Under the pieces are notes generated by a model. That model worked only from the letters and a program-made list of their open reading frames with translations. It searched no databases and had not been told where the DNA came from. The position numbers were made by a program, and so were the translations under genes. Below, one piece after another: positions 1 through 7,897 of a stretch of 64,000 bases of DNA; positions within the stretch are counted from its first letter, which is position 1; each line of letters starts with the position of its first letter. The stretch comes from Candidatus Villigracilaceae bacterium (lineage in GTDB: Bacteria; Chloroflexota; Anaerolineae; Anaerolineales; Villigracilaceae): assembly GCA_026645935.1 (NCBI GenBank), contig JAPKMP010000017.1, forward strand, positions 1-64,000. Direction: 5' to 3'.

Positions 1-242
1 CTCGAAACATCTCGTTTAGCCTCTAACGGAGCCATCCGTTTCGCTTACTTGCATGGGCGCAACATGTTGCGCCCCTACGTTCTGTTCCATGCTCGCGAGT
101 GGTTTTCTGCAGTGAACCCTGAAAGAGACTCTCAATCCTAATCTCTTCTCCCTGGCAGGGACTTGACCACATACTCGTCTCGGTCAACGCATTTACTTTT
201 TTCACAGGTTACCGGTCACTGATTACCGGATCACTGACCAAG
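1..242. other. Non-coding stretch with palindrome and 7-bp repeats
   Basis: I see no convincing gene here. It holds a 20-bp perfect palindrome at 55-74 (arm GGGCGCAACA, right side continuing CCTAC), related to the GGGGCG palindromes elsewhere in the window, and a short run of 7-bp-period repeats at 207-241 just beyond the 3' end of the tRNA gene. Confidence 0.5.
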
Positions 243-316
243 TGGGCGAGATAGGGCTCGAACCTACGACCTTCGCGATGTCAACGCGATGCTCTAACCA
301 ACTGAGCTACCCGCCC
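243..316 (-). tRNA. tRNA-Val (GAC)
   Basis: Read on the minus strand, a 7-bp acceptor stem starts GGGCGGG and closes with CTCGCCC plus discriminator A. The D arm GCTC/GAGC, a 5-bp anticodon stem TCGCG/CGCGA with loop TTGACAT (anticodon GAC), and the T arm with TTCGAGC are all present. No intron is seen and the 3' CCA is not encoded, so it must be added after transcription. It is the only tRNA gene recognised in the window. Confidence 0.95.
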
Positions 317-425
317 GGACGGATGGACATTATAACGATGGTGGGTCGATTTGGCAATCCTATCCGCTCCGTGCCCGTTGAGTAATTAATGAAGTGGACG
401 CCTCGTCCAAGCCCCGGAGGCAAAT

Positions 426-749
426 ATGAGTTCAGTCAAATACGTAACAGAGCAGGACTTCCAGGAGGAAGTCATCAGCGCAAGCACCCCTGTATTGGTG
501 GATTTCACGGCGGATTGGTGCCAGCCGTGCAAGATGATCGCGCCCATCGTCGATCAACTGGCGGGGCAATGGGTTGGAAAGGTCAAGGTCGTCAAACTCG
601 ACGCGGACCAGAATCCCAACATCATGATGCAGTACGGCGTCATGGGCATTCCCACCCTCATGCTCTTCAAGAGCGGCGAGGTCAAGGAACGCATCACCGG
701 CTACCTGCCAAAGGACAAGATCGAAGCCAAAGTCACCCCGCACATGTAA
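426..749 (+). CDS. trxA: Thioredoxin
   Basis: A 107-residue cytoplasmic thioredoxin, the usual length for the family. The redox motif is WCQPC (Cys32 and Cys35) with Gln where most thioredoxins have Gly, which may shift the redox potential. The buried Asp26 in the VDF segment and the cis-Pro loop GIPT are present. The start has a CGGAGG ribosome site a few bases upstream. It reduces protein disulfides using thioredoxin reductase, which is not in this window. A strong terminator follows at once, so it is probably transcribed alone. Confidence 0.95.
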   Translation: MSSVKYVTEQDFQEEVISASTPVLVDFTADWCQPCKMIAPIVDQLAGQWVGKVKVVKLDADQNPNIMMQYGVMGIPTLMLFKSGEVKERITGYLPKDKIEAKVTPHM

Positions 750-756
750 AGGTATA

Positions 757-787
757 ATGGAGCCGAAACATCGGCTCCATTTTTTTT
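757..787 (+). terminator. Rho-independent terminator of trxA
   Basis: A 10-bp perfect stem ATGGAGCCGA / TCGGCTCCAT with an AACA loop is followed by a run of T. It begins 8 nt after the thioredoxin stop. A TATAAT hexamer (753-758) overlaps the left arm. Confidence 0.9.
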
Positions 788-801
788 CAAGAGGGATGCG
801 C

Positions 802-3249
802 GTGTCGGAACAGGAACTTATTCAAGCGGGAATCTCCGCGCTCAAAGCGAACGACAAAGGACGGGCAGTCTCGATCTTTTCGCAGCTTGTCCGGCAATAT
901 CCGCATTCCGAAGGCGGATGGTATCTGCTGGGCATGAGCATCGACGACGCTCAAAAACGCGCCTATTGCTTTGAACGCGTGCTGGACATCAACCCCAATA
1001 ACCCGGATGCAAAAAAGCAACTCGCGCTTCTTTCCCCGCCCGAGCCTGCCCCGGTCATCACCCCGCCGGAACCTCCCCTTCTGCATGTCCCTGCCTTCCT
1101 GGAAAGTCAAGCAGCGCAACAAGAAATCCCCAAAGACTCCCAACCTGAAACCCCGGTCAAAGCCCCGAAGCGAAAACAAAAGAACAACAATGCCATTCTC
1201 ATCGCAACCATCAGCGGACTTTGCATCCTCGCCTGCACCGCCCTGGTCGCATTCAACCTGCTGGCTGGAAGGCTCACAAGCCCTGTTTCCGCGCCGTCCG
1301 CACTCGATCCGACTTCGACTTCCATTCCCATAACGAGCGAATCCGCCGCGATTACTTCCACCCCGCCCCCTGCCACACCTCTCGCAACTGCCGCGCCTAC
1401 CTTGGCGTACACGCCCACATACGAATCGGCGCCTTGCATGTTCGAGGCGCCCCCCGGCGTGCGCGTCTCATGCGGGTACGCCATCGTGCCGGAAAACCGA
1501 ACCAGCAGTTCCGGTCGCACTTTGAGGCTGGCGGTCGCGGTCTTTCACAGCACAAATCCGAATCCGGCGCCCGATCCGATCCTTTTTCTGCAAGGCGGTC
1601 CCGGCGGGCAGGCGGTACAGCTCAGCGCGGATGGATATTCCGTTCTGGTCGAGCCGTTCATCTCCACGCGGGATTACATCACCTTCGACCAGCGCGGCAC
1701 CGGTTATTCGGACCCGCAGATGGATTGTGATGAACTGGAGAAAGTCCACCGGCAGGATATCTACGGTTCGATCGCGCCCGAATCAAGGGAACTGGTCTAT
1801 CAGAACGCCTTCCTGGATTGCGGCGGACGTTTGCACGCACAGGGTATCGATCTATCCGCCTACTCCACGGTGGAAAGCGCCGCCGACTTGCGCGATATCG
1901 TCCGTTTGCTTGGTTATGAAAAGGTTAACTTGTACGGCGTCTCATATGGGACCCGCCTGTCATTGGTGACCATGCGCAACCACCCTGAAGTCGTCCGTTC
2001 GGCGATCCTGGATTCGGTCGTGCCCGTTGAATCGAACGTGATCGAAGAATATCCCAGGTCGGTCGATTCGGCTCTTTCACAAATGTTCACCAGCTGCGCC
2101 GCCGACCCAGAATGCGCCGGCGCGTATCCCGACCTCAAAGAGGTGTTCTGGGCGCTCATTCAGGAATTGGACGCCAACCCCATCACCCTGACCACATCCG
2201 CCTATCCCATGGGCACCGTCACCGAAACCGTGGACGGTTCATATCTTCTTTCTGTTACAACCGGTCTTCTGCGCTCACCAGGTTTCATCATCACGGCGCC
2301 GCAAACGATCTATCGAGTAAAGAACGGCGATTACTCCACATTGATCGCGGCGCAATATTCCCTGCCGTATGAATTCGAAGGCATCAGCCCGGGCTTGTAC
2401 ATTTCCATGATGTGCCGCGAGCATGTGCTGGATTCCACGCCGGAGGAATTAAGTCTTATTTCAGAGAAGGTTGGCGTTGAAGAAAAAGTGTTCCGCCCGT
2501 TCTACGGGGATTTTGGGGATATGTTTTCGGGGTGCAGGAACTGGGGCATCCCCGGACCAAACCTCGGGGAGAAAGATGCGGTCGTGAGCGACATCCCCAG
2601 CCTGGTCATCGAAGGATCGTTCGATCCCGCCACGCCTCCCTTCTACGGGAAACAAGTCGCAGAACGGCTGGCAAACAGTTTTTATTACGAATTCCCCGCC
2701 ATGGGGCATGTCCCAACCACTGACGATGCCTGCGCCCTCAAGATCGCGCTGGGTTTTATTGCCAATCCGCTTTTGCGGCCGGACGATTCCTGTCTTGCCG
2801 TTTCTTCCCCCGCTGATTTCCTGGTTCCATACACAGGGACGCCTGCTCTCGAGTTGAACCGTGAACGCATCTCCGGGGTGACGGTGGATGTCCCCGGCGA
2901 TTGGGAATTGACGATCGATGGTTTTTTCTGGCGGGGAGCCTCCGTCTTTGATATCACCCAGGTTACAGCCTTCCGGTCCGATATCACAGCGCAGGACCTG
3001 GTGGATTATTTTTCATCCAGTTTGAACGGCTATCGCGGCCTGGACGGTCCGCCTGCGGAGGCTGGCACGCGCCGGGCAAACGGGTACGAATGGATTTTTT
3101 ACTACGCCACTTCGAACCAGCGGCCTGTGGATATCGCCATTGCGGAAGACGGCGATTCGTCGCTCGTGATCGTGCTTTTCTCTCACCCGGACGAGCACGA
3201 CGCCCTGTATCGCACTGTCTTTTTACCCATGGTGGATTCGGCGCGATAG
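802..3249 (+). CDS. TPR-membrane-S33 alpha/beta hydrolase (tripeptidyl-aminopeptidase-like)
   Basis: Three parts are visible. An N-terminal ~60-residue TPR-like helical segment is followed by a Pro-rich linker and one transmembrane helix near residue 130-155, then a Thr/Pro-rich spacer and a large exported alpha/beta hydrolase. The hydrolase has an oxyanion-loop FLQGGPGG, a DQRGTGYS segment, the nucleophile elbow GVSYG, an Asp in GSFDPATPP and a His in MGHVP. This matches peptidase family S33 with a TAP-like C-terminal region, so release of N-terminal peptides or ester/amide cleavage outside the cell is likely. About 100 extra C-terminal residues are unassigned. I chose GTG at 802 because AGAGGG lies 6 nt upstream; ATG at 796 is too close to it and upstream ATG 757 lies inside the terminator hairpin. 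Confidence 0.85.
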   Translation: MSEQELIQAGISALKANDKGRAVSIFSQLVRQYPHSEGGWYLLGMSIDDAQKRAYCFERVLDINPNNPDAKKQLALLSPPEPAPVITPPEPPLLHVPAFLESQAAQQEIPKDSQPETPVKAPKRKQKNNNAILIATISGLCILACTALVAFNLLAGRLTSPVSAPSALDPTSTSIPITSESAAITSTPPPATPLATAAPTLAYTPTYESAPCMFEAPPGVRVSCGYAIVPENRTSSSGRTLRLAVAVFHSTNPNPAPDPILFLQGGPGGQAVQLSADGYSVLVEPFISTRDYITFDQRGTGYSDPQMDCDELEKVHRQDIYGSIAPESRELVYQNAFLDCGGRLHAQGIDLSAYSTVESAADLRDIVRLLGYEKVNLYGVSYGTRLSLVTMRNHPEVVRSAILDSVVPVESNVIEEYPRSVDSALSQMFTSCAADPECAGAYPDLKEVFWALIQELDANPITLTTSAYPMGTVTETVDGSYLLSVTTGLLRSPGFIITAPQTIYRVKNGDYSTLIAAQYSLPYEFEGISPGLYISMMCREHVLDSTPEELSLISEKVGVEEKVFRPFYGDFGDMFSGCRNWGIPGPNLGEKDAVVSDIPSLVIEGSFDPATPPFYGKQVAERLANSFYYEFPAMGHVPTTDDACALKIALGFIANPLLRPDDSCLAVSSPADFLVPYTGTPALELNRERISGVTVDVPGDWELTIDGFFWRGASVFDITQVTAFRSDITAQDLVDYFSSSLNGYRGLDGPPAEAGTRRANGYEWIFYYATSNQRPVDIAIAEDGDSSLVIVLFSHPDEHDALYRTVFLPMVDSAR

Positions 3250-3263
3250 TCCGGGCTTTTTTG

Positions 3264-3293
3264 TTGACGACTCCCCCGCCTTCATGGTATTAT
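3264..3293 (+). promoter_or_regulatory. Sigma-70 type promoter of infC operon
   Basis: TTGACG (3264-3269), an 18-bp spacer, then TATTAT (3288-3293). Transcription would start near 3300, just ahead of the leader hairpin, which makes that hairpin an mRNA leader element rather than only the end of the preceding gene. Confidence 0.65.
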
Positions 3294-3304
3294 TCGCCCG
3301 CTAA

Positions 3305-3333
3305 AAACCAGCCAAGAGCTGGGTTTGTTTTTG
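3305..3333 (+). terminator. Leader attenuator hairpin before infC
   Basis: Stem AAACCAGC / GCTGGGTTT with one bulged base is followed by GTTTTTG. Its place between the predicted start site and infC matches a transcription attenuator, as known for infC-rpmI-rplT leaders in Firmicutes. It could equally be a plain terminator for the hydrolase gene upstream. Confidence 0.55.
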
Positions 3334-3356
3334 TCTAAAAGCAAGAGGAGAAGCAT

Positions 3357-3926
3357 ATAAGCGCCAACGAGTTTCGAGTAAATGAGGGCATCCGCGTGGC
3401 GGAGGTGCGCCTGATCGGTCCGGATGGGGGCAACGTGGGAGTCGTTTCCATCAAGGAAGCCTTGAAGATCGCACGCGAAGCGGAGATGGACCTGGTAGAG
3501 GTCTCGCCCGGCGCGAACCCGCCCGTCTGCCGCGTGATGGATTTCGGTAAATTCATCTACGAGAAGGCGAAGAAGGAACGCGAAGCAAGAAAATCGCAAA
3601 CCAAGATCGAGGTGAAGGAGATCCGCCTGCGCCCCAAGACCAATTCGGCCCATCGCGGCTTCAAAGTGGACGATGCCCGCCGCTGGCTGGGCCAGGGACA
3701 TAAGGTGCGCGTGACGGTCAAGTTCCGGGGGCGCGAAATGGATTACCCCGAGATCGCGCTCGAAGACTTGAAAGAAATTGCCGCCGACCTTGCCGATATC
3801 GCCGTCATTGAAGTCCCGCCGCAAATGGAGGGACGCACCATGCTGGTGGTGATGGCTCCCGCAAAAGCCGGGGCGGTGAAAAAGAAAGAGAAACCCGAAC
3901 AGGTTGAGGCGAAGACCGAGGCGTAG
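3357..3926 (+). CDS. infC: Translation initiation factor IF-3 (AUA start)
   Basis: IF-3 binds the 30S subunit and enforces start-codon selection. The protein shows the N-domain core RVNEGIRVAEVRLIG, the lysine-rich linker helix (YEKAKKEREARK) and the C-domain with VRVTVKFRGREM and an Ala/Lys-rich tail. The family needs about ten residues before the GTG at 3396, and the frame upstream reads SANEFRVNEGIR without any ATG, GTG or TTG back to a stop at 3336. An AGGAG box at 3346-3350 sits 6 nt before ATA at 3357, so AUA is the likely start, giving 189 residues. Rare AUU/AUC/AUA starts on infC let IF-3 repress its own synthesis. First gene of infC-rpmI-rplT. Confidence 0.9.
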   Translation: MSANEFRVNEGIRVAEVRLIGPDGGNVGVVSIKEALKIAREAEMDLVEVSPGANPPVCRVMDFGKFIYEKAKKEREARKSQTKIEVKEIRLRPKTNSAHRGFKVDDARRWLGQGHKVRVTVKFRGREMDYPEIALEDLKEIAADLADIAVIEVPPQMEGRTMLVVMAPAKAGAVKKKEKPEQVEAKTEA

Positions 3927-4013
3927 TTTGGGCGAAGAGCAAGACCCAAAGATGTTGATTCGTCCGCGGGCAGAAATGTCCGCGGATTATTTTGTCTGAA
4001 AGGAGTCTATGCG

Positions 4014-4247
4014 ATGCCACGCAAAGCAAAACCCGGCAAAAAATATAAATTGAAGACCCATAAGGCGACGTCCAAACGCTTTCGCCTGACGGGTTCCGGC
4101 ACGCTTGTCCGCACCAAAGGCGGCAAGAGCCACCTGCGCCGACGCACGTCGGACCGCACCAAGGCGCTCTTGAGCGAAATGGTGACAGTGCAGGGCCGCA
4201 AGTACGTGAAGCGCATCAAGCGCCTTGCGCCCAACATGGAAGAGTAA
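4014..4247 (+). CDS. rpmI: 50S ribosomal protein L35
   Basis: A 77-residue basic protein with the L35 signature KLKTHKATSKRFRLTGSG and the KGGKSHLRRR stretch. The GAAAGGAG box lies upstream; an overlapping ATG at 4009 is out of frame. It is slightly longer than the usual 64-66 residues because of N- and C-terminal additions. It sits between infC and rplT in the standard order, probably in one mRNA. A GC-rich stem (TCCGCGG / CCGCGGA) in the infC-rpmI gap could contribute to control, but no function is shown. Confidence 0.95.
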   Translation: MPRKAKPGKKYKLKTHKATSKRFRLTGSGTLVRTKGGKSHLRRRTSDRTKALLSEMVTVQGRKYVKRIKRLAPNMEE

Positions 4248-4369
4248 TCTTCCTGAAGGTCGAGTTTATCGAGACTGGTCGTCGTAAATTTTGATTTGCG
4301 GCTTTCGGGTGTGCGCAACTGGCGATTAGACCCGCCGACGCCCGCGAGTTTGCAGGAGGTAGAAATACA

Positions 4370-4711
4370 ATGCGCGTTAAAGGAGGCCCGCAAGGGCACT
4401 TACGTCACAAGAAAGTTTTGAAGATCACGAAGGGTCAGCGCGGAGCAAAACACTTTTTGTTCAAGCGCGCCAACGAGGCGATGTTGAAAAGCCTCTGGTA
4501 CGCGACCCGCGACCGCCGCGTGCGCAAACGCGATCTGCGCAAATTGTGGATCGCCCGCATCAACGCCGCGGCCCGCCTGAACGGCACCACCTACAGCCGT
4601 CTGGTGGCAGCCATGAAGAAGGCGAACATCGAGATCAACCGCAAGATGCTTGCCGACATTGCCGTGAAGAATCCGCAAGCCTTCGCCGCCGTGGTGGCGC
4701 AAACGAAATAA
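4370..4711 (+). CDS. rplT: 50S ribosomal protein L20
   Basis: A 113-residue L20 with the family pattern [16 protein letters not shown], the long Arg-rich helix ([17 protein letters not shown]) and the C-terminal domain [16 protein letters not shown] is placed 8 nt before ATG. L20 is an assembly protein of the 50S subunit and in many bacteria represses its own operon by binding mRNA. The 122-nt gap before it could hold such a site, though I cannot identify one by eye. A 32-bp palindrome with T-run ends the operon. Confidence 0.97.
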   Translation: MRVKGGPQGHLRHKKVLKITKGQRGAKHFLFKRANEAMLKSLWYATRDRRVRKRDLRKLWIARINAAARLNGTTYSRLVAAMKKANIEINRKMLADIAVKNPQAFAAVVAQTK

Positions 4712-4712
4712 C

Positions 4713-4749
4713 TTGTAGGGGCGACGCATGCGTCGCCCCTACAATTTTT
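4713..4749 (+). terminator. 32-bp perfect palindrome acting as operon terminator
   Basis: Arm TTGTAGGGGCGACGCA pairs perfectly with its complement around the centre, then TTTTT. It belongs to a repeat family seen again at 37903, 47552 and, more distantly, 59007 and 55. Here it can end rplT transcription. Confidence 0.75.
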
Positions 4750-4769
4750 AACGGGGGTAAAATAGATTC

Positions 4770-5333
4770 ATGAACACTGTTTTGGTCGAAAAGAAATTCC
4801 AATCAGGCCAGTCGTTGCAGGTCGTGCAAGGCGATATCACCACTGAGGAAGTGGATGCCATTGTCAACGCCGCGAACGAACATCTTGCGCACGGTGGCGG
4901 GGTGGCATGGGCGATCTCGAGGAAGGGCGGTCCGACAATCCAACAGGAGAGCGAGGATTGGATACATAAATACGGGTTGGTTTCCCACGCGCATCCTGCA
5001 TGGACCTCGGGCGGGAATCTGCCTGCGAAATACGTGATCCACGCTGTAGGTCCAGTGTGGGGAGATGGCGACGAAGACAAAAAATTATCGGATGCTGTGA
5101 CCGGCTCTTTACAGGTCGCTGATGAATTGAAATGCGAATCCATCTCCATGCCGGCGATCTCGACCGGCATCTTCGGATTTCCCAAGGACCGCGCGGCGGG
5201 AATTATCTTCAATGCGATTACAGATTATTTTGAGAAGAATGCGAATTCCAGTGTGAAGCAAGTTCACATCGTGCTCTTTGACAAGGCGACGATTGACGAA
5301 TTTATGAAGATCTGGAAACTGGAAATCGAATAA
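4770..5333 (+). CDS. Macro domain protein (probable ADP-ribose / O-acetyl-ADP-ribose hydrolase)
   Basis: A 187-residue single macro domain. The adenosine and distal-ribose loops are recognisable as GDITTEEVDAIVNAAN, the Gly-rich HGGGVAWAI and the phosphate loop STGIFGFP. Family members bind ADP-ribose and often remove it from proteins or deacetylate O-acetyl-ADP-ribose. A TAAAAT hexamer at 4758-4763 lies exactly 6 nt before the ATG and no ribosome site is seen, so the mRNA may be leaderless. Confidence 0.85.
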   Translation: MNTVLVEKKFQSGQSLQVVQGDITTEEVDAIVNAANEHLAHGGGVAWAISRKGGPTIQQESEDWIHKYGLVSHAHPAWTSGGNLPAKYVIHAVGPVWGDGDEDKKLSDAVTGSLQVADELKCESISMPAISTGIFGFPKDRAAGIIFNAITDYFEKNANSSVKQVHIVLFDKATIDEFMKIWKLEIE

Positions 5334-5340
5334 TTATTAC

Positions 5341-5368
5341 CATACACTATTCACCATTCACTCTCCCC
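5341..5368. repeat. 7-bp-period repeat
   Basis: Four units of 7 bp (CATACAC, TATTCAC, CATTCAC, TCTCCCC) fill the gap directly before the TrmH-family gene. Confidence 0.6.
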
Positions 5369-6145
5369 ATGATCACATCCAACCAAAACCCAAAAATAAA
5401 GATCGTCCGCGCTCTACTGGGGCGCGCCAAAGAACGCCGCGAGGCCGGAGCCTTTGTGGTGGAGGGAGTGAGATTGGTCGAAGAAGCGGCGAAGGGAGAC
5501 TGGAGATTTGAGATTGTTTTGTATGATGAGACGTTGAGCAAACGGGGGAGATCGCAGGTCGAAAGTCTAAGGTCGCGCGACGTGGATGTAGAGGAAGTTT
5601 CCATCAGTGTGATGAAGTCCATCAGCGAGACGGAAGCGCCGCAGGGAATTCTCGCCATTCTCCAATTCTCACAATTACCAATTACCAATTACCCTGATTT
5701 CATCCTCATTCCCGACCAGGTCCGCGACCCGGGGAATTTGGGGACATTGTTGAGGTCTGCAGCGGCTGCGGGAGTGCAGGCTGCCTTGATCCCGCCCGAA
5801 ACGACGGATGCTTTCGCACCCAAGGTATTACGTGCTGGTATGGGGGCGCATTTCAAACTTCCAATTCAAGAAATGAGTTGGAGTGAAATTGAGAAAGCAG
5901 TAGCCGGAATGCGAGTTTATGTCGCCGATATGGCCGGACGATCTTGCTGGGAAACAGATTTGCGCCAGCCTGTAGCATTGATCATCGGAAGTGAAGCGGA
6001 GGGGGCGAGCGACTCCGCGCGCAAGTTGGCGAATGGCAAAATAGGCATTCCCATGTCCGGTGAGACCGAGTCCCTGAATGCGGGAGTAGCGGGGTCAGTG
6101 TTGATGTTCGAGGTGTTAAGGCAGAGGAACCAAAAGGAGGTTTAA
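5369..6145 (+). CDS. TrmH/SpoU-family RNA 2'-O-methyltransferase
   Basis: 258 residues: an N-terminal substrate-binding region (NPKIKIVRALLGRAKERR) and a C-terminal SPOUT knot with the three family motifs, DPGNLGTLLRSA, IIGSEAEGAS and IPMSGETESLNAGVAGS. It methylates a ribose 2'-OH in tRNA or rRNA from S-adenosylmethionine; the target cannot be told. Between the domains, at 5657-5698, 7-bp-period repeat DNA is read through in frame and encodes the odd segment QFSQLPITNYPD. The stop codon is directly followed by the ATG of the channel gene. Confidence 0.9.
   Translation: MITSNQNPKIKIVRALLGRAKERREAGAFVVEGVRLVEEAAKGDWRFEIVLYDETLSKRGRSQVESLRSRDVDVEEVSISVMKSISETEAPQGILAILQFSQLPITNYPDFILIPDQVRDPGNLGTLLRSAAAAGVQAALIPPETTDAFAPKVLRAGMGAHFKLPIQEMSWSEIEKAVAGMRVYVADMAGRSCWETDLRQPVALIIGSEAEGASDSARKLANGKIGIPMSGETESLNAGVAGSVLMFEVLRQRNQKEV
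5657..5698. repeat. 7-bp-period repeat inside TrmH-family gene
   Basis: Six units of 7 bp, including CCAATTA twice and ACAATTA, lie within the coding sequence and keep the frame open (42 bp, 14 codons). Confidence 0.6.
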
Positions 6146-6514
6146 ATGCCTGCATTCTTCATTCTCCACTACCGTTTCTTTCGCAGCCTTTGGCACGGAT
6201 TACAGGACAGGGAATTCCGCGCCCTTTTTTATTGGGTCTTTGGCATCCTGTTGCTCGGCACGTGGTTCTATTCCAAGGTGGAGGGCTGGCGTGTGCTCGA
6301 TTCCCTCTACTTCACAATTACCACCTTGACGACCGTCGGATACGGTGACTTTTATCCCAGAACGGATGCGGGCAAGATCTTTACGATGATCTACATCTTT
6401 GTGGGGATCGGCCTGCTCTCGGGCTTCGTGATCCTGCTGGGCGAGCGTTCGGGGTTGATCAAGCCTCCACAAAAACCCGAAGCGAAGAAAGATGACGATA
6501 TCAAGAATTCATGA
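6146..6514 (+). CDS. Two-TM potassium channel subunit
   Basis: 122 residues. Helix one (FYWVFGILLLGTWFYS), a pore helix with the K+ filter TTVGYGDF, and helix two (FTMIYIFVGIGLLSGFVILL) are present, then a short charged tail with no RCK/TrkA-N ligand domain. It should assemble as a tetramer in the inner membrane. Its ribosome site AAAGGAGG lies within the end of the methylase gene, and its TGA overlaps the next ATG (ATGA), so the three genes look co-translated. Confidence 0.9.
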   Translation: MPAFFILHYRFFRSLWHGLQDREFRALFYWVFGILLLGTWFYSKVEGWRVLDSLYFTITTLTTVGYGDFYPRTDAGKIFTMIYIFVGIGLLSGFVILLGERSGLIKPPQKPEAKKDDDIKNS

Positions 6515-7734
6515 AGATACGTTCCATCACATATTTCTGCAACGCAAAATATCCCCTTGAAGAAAATGCCCTGCAGCAAGCGGGAGATTTTTTATCCAAA
6601 GCGAAATCTGCGTATGAGGCGGCGGGATATGAAGTGCAGACCGTCCGCGTGGCGACAATTTCATTCGCGAAGTTGCTGGGAGAAAAGCATATTGACGAGT
6701 TGCCAAGATATGCCGGGCATTTGACGCAGGTGATGAAGCAGAATGGTGTGGCATATGCGGCGTTGGGAGCCGCCCTGCCGGAATTGCCTCGCAGTTATCA
6801 GGTCATACCGGATGCGATTGCGGCGAGTGAAGGTGTTTTCTTCAGCGGTGTGATGGCAGATGCGCAGACTGTTCACATGGCACAGGTCAAGGCTTGTGCA
6901 GAGATCATCGTCAAGTCCGCGCCGCTCGACCCGGACGGGTTTGCCAACCTGCATTTCACCGCGCTGGCAAACGTCCGACCTCACGCGCCGTTTTTCCCCG
7001 CCGCGTATCACATCGGCGATCAACCCGCCTTCGCCATCGCCGTCGAATGCGCGGACCTCGCTGTGGAAGCGTTTGCGGAAGCAAAAACGGTTGACCAGGG
7101 GCGAAATATTCTGATCGAAAAAATTACAAAGCATGGGCAAACAATCAACAACATTGCTCAACTCGTCACACATCACTCATCACCCGTCACCTTCAAAGGC
7201 ATCGACTTCTCCCTCGCCCCCTTCCCCGATGACGCTTATTCGCTTGGGAAGGCAGTTGAGAATATGGGTGTTCCCAAAATCGGTCTGCACGGATCGCTCG
7301 CCGCCGCCGCAATCCTCACTGACGCCATTGAGCGGGCGGACTTTCTGCACATTGGCTTCAACGGTTTCATGCAACCGATTCTTGAGGATACGATTTTAGC
7401 GAAACGCGCGGCAGAGGGTGTGCTTACTGTGAAAGATGCCTTGCTTTATTCGGCAGTCTGCGGCACCGGGCTGGATACCGTTCCGCTGGCGGGCGATGTG
7501 ACTACGGAGGAAATCACGCCGCTTTTACTGGATATTTGCGCCCTGGCTTTGCGCTTGAATAAGCCGCTCACTGCAAGGCTGATGCCCATCCCTGGAAAAA
7601 AAGCGGGCGACGCCACCACATTCGATTTTGCCTTCTTCGCAAACGGCCGGGTGATGGCGCTGGAATCGAGTCCGCTGACAGGGGCGTTGAACCACGATTC
7701 GGATTTCAGGTTGAATCCCAAGCGTCTGAAATGA
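6511..7734 (+). CDS. DUF711-like conserved protein
   Basis: 407 residues, cytoplasmic, no signal peptide. The segment around FFPAAYH plus the Gly/Ala-rich GLHGSLAAAA and CGTGLDTVPLAGD resemble the DUF711 (PFL-related) family; its biochemical role is not known. The start overlaps the channel gene by 4 nt. A 7-bp-period repeat at 7162-7196 is translated as QLVTHHSSPVTF between two conserved parts. Family assignment is moderate. Confidence 0.6.
   Translation: MKIRSITYFCNAKYPLEENALQQAGDFLSKAKSAYEAAGYEVQTVRVATISFAKLLGEKHIDELPRYAGHLTQVMKQNGVAYAALGAALPELPRSYQVIPDAIAASEGVFFSGVMADAQTVHMAQVKACAEIIVKSAPLDPDGFANLHFTALANVRPHAPFFPAAYHIGDQPAFAIAVECADLAVEAFAEAKTVDQGRNILIEKITKHGQTINNIAQLVTHHSSPVTFKGIDFSLAPFPDDAYSLGKAVENMGVPKIGLHGSLAAAAILTDAIERADFLHIGFNGFMQPILEDTILAKRAAEGVLTVKDALLYSAVCGTGLDTVPLAGDVTTEEITPLLLDICALALRLNKPLTARLMPIPGKKAGDATTFDFAFFANGRVMALESSPLTGALNHDSDFRLNPKRLK
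7162..7196. repeat. 7-bp-period repeat inside DUF711-like gene
   Basis: Five units with a TCA core (CTCGTCA, CACATCA, CTCATCA, CCCGTCA, CCTTCAA), 35 bp, within the coding sequence. Confidence 0.55.
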
Positions 7735-7863
7735 GGCGGAGAGACGGGTACACTCCGGGTGGTAGAGTCATTGCACGGGGGAATCATCAATCAATCCGTA
7801 TGAATGAGATTAAAACGGCGTAAGCAGATTAAAACCCCGGCTAAATTTGGATGCGCGGCGGGT

Positions 7864-7869
7864 TATAAT
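7864..7869 (+). promoter_or_regulatory. -10 box of NBR1-Ig lipoprotein gene
   Basis: TATAAT 29 nt before the ribosome-site-linked ATG at 7898. No good -35 hexamer is visible. Confidence 0.4.
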
Positions 7870-7897
7870 TAAGTCGATGAGTAACGGAGGTTTCACC

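Noticed and set aside
23-205. Possible small gene on the minus strand
   Set aside because: It crosses a palindromic repeat, has no ribosome site or recognisable domain.
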